This document shows, in pieces, positions 7,329-15,741 of a stretch of 58,547 bases of DNA. The stretch lies in NCBI GenBank assembly GCA_903892995.1, contig CAITKP010000066.1, forward strand, positions 1 through 58,547, given 5' to 3'. A program made the translations under genes and the position numbers. The notes below the pieces were generated by a model. That model was not told the origin of the DNA and ran no database searches. It saw nothing but the letters and a program-made list of their open reading frames with translations. This stretch comes from an uncultured Campylobacterales bacterium (GTDB lineage: Bacteria > Campylobacterota > Campylobacteria > Campylobacterales > Sulfurimonadaceae). Each line of letters opens with the position of its first letter. Position 1 is the first letter of the stretch.

Positions 7329-9134
7329 TTATTTTGAATTTGAATCTTTAATGTAATGATCTGCTAAAAGTTTATCGTATATCTTTGAGACGATATCTCC
7401 TGCAGCATGACCGCCATGACCGCCATGTTCTACTAAAACAGTCACAATGTACTGCGGATTTTCATAAGGTCCATAAGTAGTCATCCATGCATGAGAGCGT
7501 GAGTAATAATCCATATCAAGCTCTTCCGCTCTTTTAATGGTTGCTTGAGATATCCCAACAACTTGTGCAGTACCTGTTTTTCCAGCAATTGTTACTTTTG
7601 TATGTAAAAACTGTGTTGCTGTTCCATGAGGAGCGTTACAAGCGTCATACATCCCCTCACGAATAAAGTCGATCTTTTTCTTTTCATTTGGTGAGAGTAC
7701 CTCTTTAAACTCTGGTTTTATCACTCTGTCTCCAACTTTTGAGACAAGATGAGGAGTAACCAATCTTCCCGTTGCAAGCAAAGCTGTAAATTTGGCGACT
7801 TGCATCGGTGTCACTAAAAAATCCCCCTGCCCAATCGCTGTATTGAGAGTTTCACCTATATACCATGATTGATGAAATTTTTTCGTTTTCCACTCTCTAT
7901 TTGGCACTGTTCCTATAAACTCATTTGGAAGATCAACTCCTGTTTTTGTTCCAAAACCATAACGAAGCATTCCAGCACTCATAGTATCGATACCAGTTTT
8001 TACACTTGCCTTATAAAAAAAGTCATCACAACTTTCTCGGATTGCTTGACGTATTGATGTATCTCCGTGTCCATCTTTTTTCCAGCATCTAAAATTACGA
8101 CCAGATACAACATAGCTTCCATTACAGTGTACATTCCAATACTCATCAATAGCAGTTGTTATCATAATAAGACCAAGCCCGATTTTCACAACAGAACCTG
8201 GAGGGTATAAACCATTGACGAGTTTGTTTGTAAAGGGTTTATCCTGACTTTCTATAAGATCTTTCCACTCTTGTGCAGGGATTCCATTTGTAAAAGAGTT
8301 AAGATCATACTCTGGAAAACTTCCAGCTGCAAGTACAGCACCATTTACATCCATAACGATAACAGCACCAGCTTCATCTTGGAACATATCTGTAATATAT
8401 TGCTGAAGATTCATATCTATGGCAAGTTTGAGCTGTTTATTTTCGATGGGAGCTTTATGTGAAAGTTCAGCTATCTCCTCATTTTTTGCACTTACTTTGA
8501 TCTTTCTCTCACCAACTTCACCTTGAAGATAAGTGTTGTAATACTTTTCAATCCCATTTTTACCTACAGTGCCAACAACAGACAAAAGAGGATCTTTATC
8601 GATATCATTTTGATTTGCATTTGAGACATAACCGATAATATGCGCGGCTGTGTCATTAAAGGGATAAAACCTTTTTGGTGCAGATAGGATATGCATATTT
8701 TCACGTAGATTTAAAATAGAATAAACAGGAATCATCTCATCATAAGGGATAAAATCAGCGACTTGTATAAAATCTTGATTGTAATAGGAGTTGTTTTGAA
8801 GATAGATCTTTTTCATCTTTTCTTTATCTAAAGAGGGAATATATTTGACTAAAAAGTTAAGTTCATCATCGAGTAGTTTTGTATCATCTTCATCACTTAA
8901 ATGCGGCGCTATTTCTACTTTAAAGCCTAGTTTATTGATTGCAACTGGATTGTTATTTCTATCAATAATCTCTCCGCGAACTGGTGCAGTGAGATCAGAT
9001 TTGATAGTATTTTTGTCTGAGAGATCTTCATAATAGGCATTATGATTGATTGCAAGATAAAAAACCCTTACGATTAAAGCCACCCACGCAAGTGAAAAAA
9101 GTACCAAAATTATTTTAAGTCTCAAAGAAAACAC
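7329..9134 (-). CDS. mrdA: penicillin-binding protein 2 (peptidoglycan transpeptidase)
   Basis: The elongation-specific transpeptidase that works with RodA and MreB. Residues 8-28 form the membrane anchor. The dimerisation domain spans about 50-230. The transpeptidase domain has the acyl-serine motif S314-V-V-K317, a second-box S368-C-D, and K519-T-G-T. Length (601) is normal. It is the last gene of the leftward envelope cluster, as in Campylobacter where pbpC follows engB and a membrane protein. RodA and MreB are not in the window. Confidence 0.95.
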   Translation of the reverse strand: MFSLRLKIILVLFSLAWVALIVRVFYLAINHNAYYEDLSDKNTIKSDLTAPVRGEIIDRNNNPVAINKLGFKVEIAPHLSDEDDTKLLDDELNFLVKYIPSLDKEKMKKIYLQNNSYYNQDFIQVADFIPYDEMIPVYSILNLRENMHILSAPKRFYPFNDTAAHIIGYVSNANQNDIDKDPLLSVVGTVGKNGIEKYYNTYLQGEVGERKIKVSAKNEEIAELSHKAPIENKQLKLAIDMNLQQYITDMFQDEAGAVIVMDVNGAVLAAGSFPEYDLNSFTNGIPAQEWKDLIESQDKPFTNKLVNGLYPPGSVVKIGLGLIMITTAIDEYWNVHCNGSYVVSGRNFRCWKKDGHGDTSIRQAIRESCDDFFYKASVKTGIDTMSAGMLRYGFGTKTGVDLPNEFIGTVPNREWKTKKFHQSWYIGETLNTAIGQGDFLVTPMQVAKFTALLATGRLVTPHLVSKVGDRVIKPEFKEVLSPNEKKKIDFIREGMYDACNAPHGTATQFLHTKVTIAGKTGTAQVVGISQATIKRAEELDMDYYSRSHAWMTTYGPYENPQYIVTVLVEHGGHGGHAAGDIVSKIYDKLLADHYIKDSNSK

Positions 9135-9149
9135 CCTCTTTTTAAATCT

Positions 9150-9620
9150 TTAAAAAATCAACAGAAGAAAAAATTCTACTGCTATATAATAGACAACATA
9201 CCAGCTAAATGCAGGTTCTATCAATAAAAATGTCTCAGCAAGCGTGTAGGAAAAAAAGTAATACCCAACATACGCAAGCAAAATCATAATGATTTTTGTA
9301 CACGCTACACACTGAACATATTTGTCCATTTTTAAAATGACAAGTTTATATAAAAGCGTAAAATAAACAATAGAACTAAAAAGTACATAACCCTTTTGCG
9401 CTTCAAAAAACATCAAAGCAAAAGAGGTCGCAAAAAGCGTAGCACTATCCTCATTTTTGATCGCATTGATAAAAAGAACAAACATCACTCCAAAAAATGG
9501 AGGCAGAAAAAGATATATCCCGCTAAGGCTTTCATATACTAAAAATATTGCTAAAACAAGAACAATATTTAAATATTTTTGATAAGTGCTATTTCGTTGC
9601 ATACTGGAAAGTGTTTGCAT
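9150..9620 (-). CDS. integral membrane protein, possibly MreD-like
   Basis: About 156 residues with four to five hydrophobic helices, no signal peptide and few charged residues. Its position directly upstream of mrdA, its size and its topology are those of MreD, the membrane partner of the rod-shape complex, but sequence similarity to MreD is not obvious by eye. Campylobacter has an unnamed membrane protein in the same slot between engB and pbpC. The start is uncertain: ATGs at 9620 and 9602 and a TTG at 9629 share the frame. All overlap the end of the acetyltransferase gene, implying coupled translation. Confidence 0.7.
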   Translation of the reverse strand: MQTLSSMQRNSTYQKYLNIVLVLAIFLVYESLSGIYLFLPPFFGVMFVLFINAIKNEDSATLFATSFALMFFEAQKGYVLFSSIVYFTLLYKLVILKMDKYVQCVACTKIIMILLAYVGYYFFSYTLAETFLLIEPAFSWYVVYYIAVEFFLLLIF

Positions 9621-10027
9621 TTTATACAATCAGCCCAAATCTTATGATCTGGTAAAGACTCTTTTGGTATCTGGGTAAACCCTAGATTCTCAAAAAAACT
9701 CTGTTTATAAGTTAAAGATAAGACCTGCTTTAATCCCAGTATCTTTGCTTCTTCAAGAGATTTGCTTACAATAGTAGAACCTATATGCTGGCCTCTATAG
9801 CCATCTTTAACGATCAACGAGCGTATCTCTGCAAGTGTTGATGAGTGTACATGTAAAGCACAAAAACCAACAAGAACCTCTTCATCAAGTGCAAGTGTAT
9901 AAGATCTGATATTTGTAGCAATCTCATCATCGCTTCTTGGCAAAATAACGCCAGAATCTATATCAGGACGAACAAGTTCTTGCATCGATTGTATATTGGC
10001 TAGAGAAGCTTTTTTATACGTTATCAT
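9569..10027 (-). CDS. GNAT acetyltransferase, ArgA-like (N-acetylglutamate synthase type)
   Basis: A 152-residue GNAT-fold enzyme. The acetyl-CoA loop is in the segment DGYRGQHIGSTIV, with the preceding strand EIRSLIV. The C-terminal part FFENLGF followed by KIWADCIKC-x-x-FPVCNE matches the short, single-domain N-acetylglutamate synthases that begin arginine synthesis; the four cysteines there are typical. I choose the ATG at 10027 because GAGGAG stands 7 bases upstream, while the ATG at 10033 is too close to it. It overlaps engB upstream by 14 bp and the membrane protein gene downstream. No other arg gene is near, so the substrate is inferred. Confidence 0.75.
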   Translation of the reverse strand: MITYKKASLANIQSMQELVRPDIDSGVILPRSDDEIATNIRSYTLALDEEVLVGFCALHVHSSTLAEIRSLIVKDGYRGQHIGSTIVSKSLEEAKILGLKQVLSLTYKQSFFENLGFTQIPKESLPDHKIWADCIKCKHFPVCNEIALIKNI

Positions 10028-10637
10028 CAACATTCTCCTCTTTCAAAACTTCATAGATCACAGAAATAAGTTTTGAAATACCACGTTTTTTACTGCTTGA
10101 AACCATAAGGGCATCTGGAAACCTATTTCTCAAAGCACTCTGCTCTTTTTGGTTAAGCTTATCGATCTTCGTAAAAACCTTTAAGATCACTTGGCTTGGA
10201 TCGACAATCTCTTCTAAAAATTCACCCACACCAACATCGATTTCAAGATCTGGATGGCGGCAATCAATAAGATGCACAAAAAGCTTGATCTGCTCTCTTT
10301 GAGCTATATAATCTGTAAGATTTCTCTCCCAATCATATTTCATCGCTTTAGAAACTTTTGCATAACCAAATCCAGGAAGATCCACTAGACGAGCAAATCT
10401 TTTTTCATTTGCATCTCTATCTAAAAATGTAATGTCAAAATAGTTGATAAGACGTGTCTTTCCAGGTGTGGAAGAAACTTTAGCAAGCCCTTTATGATTT
10501 GCAAGAGCATTTAACAGAGAACTTTTTCCCGCATTCGAGCGAGCCATCAAAGCGATCTCATTTTGTAAATCTGATGGAGGAGCTTTCTCTATATTGGGAG
10601 CAGAAGTTATAAACTTTGCATCTACGATCTCAACCAT
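10014..10637 (-). CDS. engB: ribosome-biogenesis GTPase EngB/YsxC
   Basis: A 207-residue P-loop GTPase needed for large ribosomal subunit assembly. G1 is ARSNAGKSS at 32-40 (Ala where GxSNxGKS has Gly), the switch-I threonine lies in SSTPGKTR, G3 is DLPGFG at 86-91, G4 is TKID, and G5 is the SSKK segment. Length is normal. Its ATG shares one base with the stop of lptA (TAATG), so it is translated in coupling with the LPS-transport genes. This order is also found in Campylobacter. Confidence 0.95.
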   Translation of the reverse strand: MVEIVDAKFITSAPNIEKAPPSDLQNEIALMARSNAGKSSLLNALANHKGLAKVSSTPGKTRLINYFDITFLDRDANEKRFARLVDLPGFGYAKVSKAMKYDWERNLTDYIAQREQIKLFVHLIDCRHPDLEIDVGVGEFLEEIVDPSQVILKVFTKIDKLNQKEQSALRNRFPDALMVSSSKKRGISKLISVIYEVLKEENVDDNV

Positions 10638-11116
10638 TATTTGCTCTCATTTTGATCTTTTAGATGGAAGATCATAATAACAGGCTCTTTTTTAGCCCCA
10701 TTTGCCACTGCTTTTCCATCAAGTGTATTGAGTATCACTTTATCTCCATCTATTTGTTTACGTTCATTGAGTTGGCGAAGATGTACATTTGTATAAAACT
10801 GGTACTCTTTGATCTTTGGCATATAAACAGCTTTTTGTGCCTTACCTGCATAAGTTGAATTATTTTCTGTTTTTACAAAAAATGAAACATCTCCATCAGC
10901 TACCATTTTGATGGGATCATGCTTTTTATCTGTGAATATAGTCACTTTTGTAGCATTAAGTTCATCAAAACCCTTTTTCATTTTTACATCTCCTGTAAAA
11001 ATTGAGATCCCTTTTTTTTCATCTCCATCAAAAGAATTGGCAGTTATTTTGAGATCATTACTTAAAAGAGTTATAGAGCTAAGAAGTAGTAGTGTAAAAA
11101 TTGATTTTATTTTCAT
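10637..11116 (-). CDS. lptA: LPS-transport periplasmic protein LptA (OstA-like)
   Basis: A 159-residue periplasmic bridge protein for lipopolysaccharide or lipooligosaccharide transport. A signal peptide (residues 1-18, ending LLSNDL) is followed by an OstA-type beta-jellyroll: KITANSFDGDEKKGISIFTGDV and the ATKVTIFTDKK, KMVADGDVSF and repeating strand pattern. The gene follows lptC and precedes engB, with single-base overlaps on both sides. The rest of the Lpt machine (LptBFG, LptDE) is not in the window. Confidence 0.9.
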   Translation of the reverse strand: MKIKSIFTLLLLSSITLLSNDLKITANSFDGDEKKGISIFTGDVKMKKGFDELNATKVTIFTDKKHDPIKMVADGDVSFFVKTENNSTYAGKAQKAVYMPKIKEYQFYTNVHLRQLNERKQIDGDKVILNTLDGKAVANGAKKEPVIMIFHLKDQNESK

Positions 11117-11643
11117 TATTTTCCATTATCTTGTATTTGATACGTTGCAGATATCTGTTTTGAGAGCATATGATGCTCTTTACTATCAAAAACTAGTTTT
11201 GTGCCCGTGATTTTATCATCATTTCGATAGAAAGTATATGCATTTGGAGCCTGAAAAACACCTGTTTTTTGATTATAAGAGGCTATCTCTGTTTTAAAAG
11301 TCAAACCATCAGCTCTTTTGTAAACTGCATTGCCTTTTAAATCTACAATATTATCTTTATAACGACCAAAACTTGAGTGTAAATAGGCTATATATTCTTT
11401 TGTATTATCTGTATAATTGATATCGGAAACTTCATATCTATCTTCATACTTATAACCCTTTTGACCATGAAATACACTTCGCAATCCATTTTTATCAAGA
11501 TCATAAACACTAAAGTTTACGAGTTCTAGCTGTGCTAACTCTTTTTTATCAAACTCTTCAAGCTTCATAGGATTAAAAAAAGTATAGATCATGGCGAGTA
11601 CTGTAAAAACAAAAATAAAAAAGAGGTTTATATTCATACCCAA
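11116..11643 (-). CDS. lptC: LptC-like LPS export protein
   Basis: A 175-residue protein with one N-terminal membrane helix (about 5-21) and a periplasmic beta-rich domain (YEVSDINYTD, KGNAVYKRADGLTFKTEIASYNQKTGVFQAPNAYTF-like strands). Such a layout next to lptA defines LptC, which passes LPS from the inner-membrane LptBFG complex to LptA. Sequence conservation in LptC is low, so the name rests on architecture and position. It overlaps kdsC by 10 bp and touches lptA. Confidence 0.85.
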   Translation of the reverse strand: MGMNINLFFIFVFTVLAMIYTFFNPMKLEEFDKKELAQLELVNFSVYDLDKNGLRSVFHGQKGYKYEDRYEVSDINYTDNTKEYIAYLHSSFGRYKDNIVDLKGNAVYKRADGLTFKTEIASYNQKTGVFQAPNAYTFYRNDDKITGTKLVFDSKEHHMLSKQISATYQIQDNGK

Positions 11644-12128
11644 AGACTCAAATACTGCTCTATTTGCTGATTTTCTTTGACAACAATATCGATCATCTCT
11701 CTTACAGCGCCCTCGCCGCCCTTACATGTAAGCACAACATCTACAATCTCTTGGACATAACTTGCTCCATCAAAGGGAGTAAAACTTTTTCCCACACATT
11801 TGAGAAGTTTATAGTCATTGAGTTCATCGCCGATAGCTGCGACCTCTTGCATTGTAATGCCAAGCTTGTTGATAAGCTCCTCTAAAATGGAGCGTTTATC
11901 TTTTATACCCTGAAAAAGGTGTTGGATACCAAGCTCTTTTGCGCGATATTCAACAAGACGAGAGTTTCTTCCTGTAATGATAACAACCTCTCCACCCAGT
12001 TTTATCCAATTTGTGATTGCAAAACCATCTTTGACATTAAAGTTTTTACTCTCTTCACCACTGTTTGAATAGATAATTTTTCCATCAGTAAGACAGCCAT
12101 CAACATCCAATACTAAAAGCTTAATCAT
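11634..12128 (-). CDS. kdsC: KDO 8-phosphate phosphatase KdsC (HAD family)
   Basis: A 164-residue HAD-type phosphatase that removes phosphate from 3-deoxy-D-manno-octulosonate 8-phosphate, supplying KDO for the LPS core. The nucleophile motif is D8-V-D10-G; the second-motif threonine is in VVIITGR; the last motif is AAIGDELNDY. The small size without a cap domain is typical of KdsC. A CTTACATGTAAG palindrome in the coding region reads Leu-Thr-Cys-Lys close to the C-terminus. It sits between hisB (4-bp overlap) and lptC. Confidence 0.92.
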   Translation of the reverse strand: MIKLLVLDVDGCLTDGKIIYSNSGEESKNFNVKDGFAITNWIKLGGEVVIITGRNSRLVEYRAKELGIQHLFQGIKDKRSILEELINKLGITMQEVAAIGDELNDYKLLKCVGKSFTPFDGASYVQEIVDVVLTCKGGEGAVREMIDIVVKENQQIEQYLSLWV

Positions 12129-12697
12129 AAAACATCTTTTGTACTTGGGATGCCAACTCTCTCATTTACTGTCGTTGCACGACGGAGAGCCACTGCTAAA
12201 GCTTTAAATGATGCCTCAATAATATGGTGCTTGTTTTTTCCTCGCTGCTGAATTATATGCGCGCTGATTCTTGCATTGAAGATCAAAGCTCTAAAAAACT
12301 CTTCGACAAGTTCCGTATCAAAACTGCCAACTTTTCCAGCAAGATCAAGCTCATTAACTAAAAATGGGCGGTTACTTAGATCGATATCACAACTTACACA
12401 TGCTTCATCCATCACAACACTTGCATTTCCAAAGCGTTCAAGTTTTTTAACCGGATAGATACTCTCAGCTATTAATGAACCCAAAACAATTGCTACATCT
12501 TCTACGCTGTGGTGATCATCTATATGCGTATCACCCTTACATGTAATCTCCAAATCCATGAGCGCATGTTTTGCAAAACTCTCAAGCATATGGTCTAAAA
12601 ATCCCACACCCGTTGCAATGTTGCTTTTTCCCTCTCCATAGAGTCTCATGGATACTGTGATATCTGTCTCTTTTGTTGTTCTTGTTTTATTTTTCAT
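12125..12697 (-). CDS. hisB: imidazoleglycerol-phosphate dehydratase HisB
   Basis: The sixth step of histidine biosynthesis, a manganese enzyme of 190 residues. The duplicated metal motifs are visible: DDHHSVED at about 60-67 and KHHIIEASFKA at about 156-166, plus GFLDHM near 32-37. Being monofunctional, without a phosphatase domain, is the usual form outside the gamma-proteobacteria. It is the only his gene here, stranded in an envelope operon, as in Campylobacterota relatives. A palindrome codes Thr-Cys-Lys at residues 52-54. Confidence 0.96.
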   Translation of the reverse strand: MKNKTRTTKETDITVSMRLYGEGKSNIATGVGFLDHMLESFAKHALMDLEITCKGDTHIDDHHSVEDVAIVLGSLIAESIYPVKKLERFGNASVVMDEACVSCDIDLSNRPFLVNELDLAGKVGSFDTELVEEFFRALIFNARISAHIIQQRGKNKHHIIEASFKALAVALRRATTVNERVGIPSTKDVL

Positions 12698-12698
12698 A

Positions 12699-13481
12699 CT
12701 ATTCCTTTACAATAAATGCACCATTTAAGTGTGCACTTGCGCTATAATCTTTTGCTTCTGCTTCACTTTGAAAACCTTTTATCCAGACTTTAAAAGCAGT
12801 TCTATCTCCACTTGGTATATCTTTGATAATTGTTTTATATCCGTTTTGTCCATCATATTTTTTCTGCGTAGCTACAGCACCCTCAATATTTGAAAATGAA
12901 GCGATTTGCAGAGCGAACTCCGTGACAATCTCTTGTTTTGGTCCATTATCTAACTCCCGTTGATTAGGGATCACTTTGGCACCACTTTTTTCAAATCCAA
13001 GAACTTCCAAAGAAACAAGAGCTGTTCCCTTGTTGAGCATATTCATTCTTGTAGCCGCTTCGTTGGAAAGATCGATAATGCGATTATCGACAAAGGGACC
13101 GCGATCGTTAATACGAACGACAACTGATTTGCCATTTTCTTGATTTGTTACCCTGACAATAGTGTTCATAGGCAGCGTTTTGTGTGCAGCTGTCATATCA
13201 TGCATATCATATACTTCCCCATTGGATGTAAATTTTCCATGGAAATCAGGTCCATACCAACTCGCACGTCCATTAAACTGATCTCCGACACTGACAACTG
13301 TCGGATAATAGGTAATCCCGCGAATAGTATATGGACGCATTGTCGCAGGCGAATTGGAGTTTATAGTCGGGGTTGAATAGCTCTTGTATGATGAAGATGT
13401 GCCACCATAATACTGTACTCCACGCGTACTACAACCAGATATAAAGAGTAAAATAAGTCCAAAAATAATAATTTTATTCAT
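12699..13481 (-). CDS. rlpA: RlpA-family lipoprotein with SPOR domain
   Basis: A 260-residue outer-membrane lipoprotein, related to septal lytic transglycosylases that cleave denuded glycan. The lipobox is FISGC with Cys17. The double-psi beta-barrel core reads GRASWYGPDFHGKFTSNGE, with conserved MTAAHKTLP and VRINDRGPF. A SPOR domain, about residues 185-260, would bind glycan strands lacking stem peptides at the division site. Followed on the same strand by hisB (1-bp gap) and overlapping mltD by 8 bp. Confidence 0.93.
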   Translation of the reverse strand: MNKIIIFGLILLFISGCSTRGVQYYGGTSSSYKSYSTPTINSNSPATMRPYTIRGITYYPTVVSVGDQFNGRASWYGPDFHGKFTSNGEVYDMHDMTAAHKTLPMNTIVRVTNQENGKSVVVRINDRGPFVDNRIIDLSNEAATRMNMLNKGTALVSLEVLGFEKSGAKVIPNQRELDNGPKQEIVTEFALQIASFSNIEGAVATQKKYDGQNGYKTIIKDIPSGDRTAFKVWIKGFQSEAEAKDYSASAHLNGAFIVKE

Positions 13482-14703
13482 TGATATAGAGTTTGTCTCC
13501 CGCTTTTACATTATCGTTTTTTATATTGTTTTTTGACTTTATATATGCCACAGTCACTTTGTTTGCTTTTGCAATAGATTCTAAAGTTTCCCCATCTTTG
13601 ACAGAATACGCACCTTTATCTAAAACAATATTACTTTTAGATGCAACTGGAATTATAATATCTTGTTTTGAAATTTGCTTATTTTGAGTCGCTTTTGTTG
13701 GATCTTTTGTGATTTTTGGCTGAATTTTAAATTTCGAGCCATTAAAAGCCATAGGATCTTCCTGTTTTGGTGTATAGACAATATATTTTTTCTTTTCACT
13801 ATTTTCACTATTGGCATTATTATATTTATCGTTAAACTCTGCTAATTTTGTCGAGGGAATATAAATATCATATCCATTGGTATCTGGTGGAGTAAAGTCA
13901 TATGTGAGATGATGGTTGAATTTTCTCAAGTCCTCTTCTGGAAGATTGAGCATAGTTGAAACCTTAGTCAAAGACTCGCCACTTTCAACTTGTACAGCTG
14001 TCAGTGAAGGCATATTTAGAGCACTTTGCATATCTGTGCTCCCACTTCCTAGTAAACGTCCCTCATCATTTTCTATCATCGCCAAAGAGAGTATTTTTCT
14101 GATATAGCGACGACTTTCAGGAGGAAGATATTTTTTCTTTTCATCAAGCAGTACATGTAAATCATCCGTTTTTGCTTTTTTAATTGCATTTGCAAGATAG
14201 CCACTTCCACAATTATAAGCGATTGCAGCTAAGTACCATTTGCCAAATTGATTATGTAAAATACTTAAATATTTTGCAGCTGCTCGTGAGGATTTTATAA
14301 GATCACGCCTCTCGTCCACATATTTATCTATTCTAAGATGATAGCGTTTTGCAGTATCGGGCATAAATTGCCATACACCTCCAGCACGACTTACAGAGTG
14401 TGCTTTTGCAGAAAAGTTTGATTCTGCAATGGCAACAAATAAAAATTCAGGTGGAACCTTATACTCATCAAGTAACTCTTTGACATTAGGAATAAATGCC
14501 GCAGCATCTCCCATATCTTGAAATAAACGGTTTCTTTTATATTGAGAAAGTTGTGAAGATTTTATTTGGTTGAGCTGTGAATCTTTTAAAAAAGAGGCAT
14601 CGATATCGAAGGTTTTTAAGATATCTTTATCTTTATCTATACCTGCATTTGGATCTCCAAACAAAAGGTATGGAAGCAAAAATAAAAGTAAATATTTAGT
14701 CAT
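13474..14703 (-). CDS. mltD: MltD-like membrane-bound lytic transglycosylase with LysM domains
   Basis: A 409-residue secreted wall hydrolase. A signal peptide (about 1-17) precedes the SLT domain, whose catalytic Glu94 lies in AIAESNFS and which contains GGVWQFMPDTA and the AYNCGSG motif. A degenerate LysM element (VESGESLTKVSTMLNL) is near 237, and a clear C-terminal LysM (YSVKDGETLESIAKAN to AGDKLYI) ends the protein. I place the start at the ATG at 14703; a TTG two codons upstream shares the frame. Neighbours and order match the Campylobacter slt-rlpA cluster. Confidence 0.9.
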   Translation of the reverse strand: MTKYLLLFLLPYLLFGDPNAGIDKDKDILKTFDIDASFLKDSQLNQIKSSQLSQYKRNRLFQDMGDAAAFIPNVKELLDEYKVPPEFLFVAIAESNFSAKAHSVSRAGGVWQFMPDTAKRYHLRIDKYVDERRDLIKSSRAAAKYLSILHNQFGKWYLAAIAYNCGSGYLANAIKKAKTDDLHVLLDEKKKYLPPESRRYIRKILSLAMIENDEGRLLGSGSTDMQSALNMPSLTAVQVESGESLTKVSTMLNLPEEDLRKFNHHLTYDFTPPDTNGYDIYIPSTKLAEFNDKYNNANSENSEKKKYIVYTPKQEDPMAFNGSKFKIQPKITKDPTKATQNKQISKQDIIIPVASKSNIVLDKGAYSVKDGETLESIAKANKVTVAYIKSKNNIKNDNVKAGDKLYINE

Positions 14704-14791
14704 TCGCAAGCTTTCTAATTTAAGATAGAGTTAAATATTCTACCAAAAAATAGCTAATAATCGAGAAATGGCCAGATTTACATGCTTTTTA

Positions 14792-15568
14792 CTAAACAAT
14801 ATGAAAGAGATTTATCGCATTATTTGTCGTTATTTTTTCTATCTCTTCATACTCTACTTCTAAAAGTTCCGATATTTTTTTTACAACTAGCGTCGTGTAT
14901 GAGGGCTCATTTCTCTCTCCTCTATGAGGTGTCGGAGTTAAATATGGTCCATCGGTCTCAATAAGTAATCTCTGTAGTGGGATTTTTGGTAACACTTGAA
15001 TCAGTTTCTTGGCATTGCTAAAAGTCACAACTCCACCGATGCCAAAATAAAAATTCTCTTTTGCCAAAGAGAGCAACTCTTCATCCGCATTGTAACAGTG
15101 TAAAACTCCGCCAATATCTCCAGCTTTTTCATCTAAAAGTATCATCTTGGCATCGTGTGAAGCGTCGCGAATATGCACAATAAGAGGTTTGTTATATTTT
15201 TTTGCTAATCGTATTTGTGAGCGAAAAACCTCTTCTTGGGATTTTTTTTCAGCCTCTTTTTCCTCGAGTGTTCCCTCTAGACGGAAATAATCCATCCCGC
15301 ACTCTCCAATAGCGATGCATTTTGGATGCTGTACATACTTGTGAAAAATCTCTTCAGTAAAATGATCTTTATCATAAGGATGCACACCAATGGCAAAGAA
15401 AATATCTTTATGATTCTCTGCGATTTCGACCGCTTTAGCCAAAGTTGAAGGATCAGCCCCTGGTATAATAAAGCGCTCTACCCTATTCTCATAAGCTCTG
15501 CATAAAACAGCTTCAAAATCCTCATCATATCTTGAATCATCAAGATGAATATGTGTATCTATAATCAC
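14792..15568 (-). CDS. tatD: TatD-family metal-dependent DNase
   Basis: A 258-residue amidohydrolase-fold nuclease. The metal site H6-I-H8-L is at the N-terminus; further ligands are the glutamate in AIGECGMDY, the histidine in PLIVHIRDA, the histidine in GVLHCYN and the aspartate in IETDGPYL. TatD enzymes trim 3' DNA ends and act in DNA repair. The start is a GTG at 15568, sharing GTGA with the stop codon of the small upstream gene, a clear translational coupling. It ends the recN-side operon. Confidence 0.93.
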   Translation of the reverse strand: MIIDTHIHLDDSRYDEDFEAVLCRAYENRVERFIIPGADPSTLAKAVEIAENHKDIFFAIGVHPYDKDHFTEEIFHKYVQHPKCIAIGECGMDYFRLEGTLEEKEAEKKSQEEVFRSQIRLAKKYNKPLIVHIRDASHDAKMILLDEKAGDIGGVLHCYNADEELLSLAKENFYFGIGGVVTFSNAKKLIQVLPKIPLQRLLIETDGPYLTPTPHRGERNEPSYTTLVVKKISELLEVEYEEIEKITTNNAINLFHIV

Positions 15569-15741
15569 TCTTTTTTCTCTCTTTGCTCTTTTTTTAGATT
15601 TTTAACATATTTGATATTTCTTACCATTAAAATAATAAAGAAAATTGAACCCGCTAATGAGGCGATGGCTAAGATAAGATTGTCTGCCATAAAAAAGTTA
15701 TAACTTAAAATAAGTAAGACAATGGAGATTACAAAACACAT
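15565..15741 (-). CDS. small membrane protein, 58 aa, two helices
   Basis: A 58-residue frame fills the gap between recN and tatD. It starts at an ATG overlapping the last codons of recN and ends in GTGA, whose GTG starts tatD. Residues about 4-17 (VISIVLLILSYNFF) and 22-40 (LILAIASLAGSIFFIILMV) are hydrophobic and would span the membrane; the tail is strongly basic and acidic (KNLKKEQREKKE). A shorter version could begin at Met18. The tight overlaps at both ends argue that it is a real gene. No family is recognised. Confidence 0.6.
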   Translation of the reverse strand: MCFVISIVLLILSYNFFMADNLILAIASLAGSIFFIILMVRNIKYVKNLKKEQREKKE

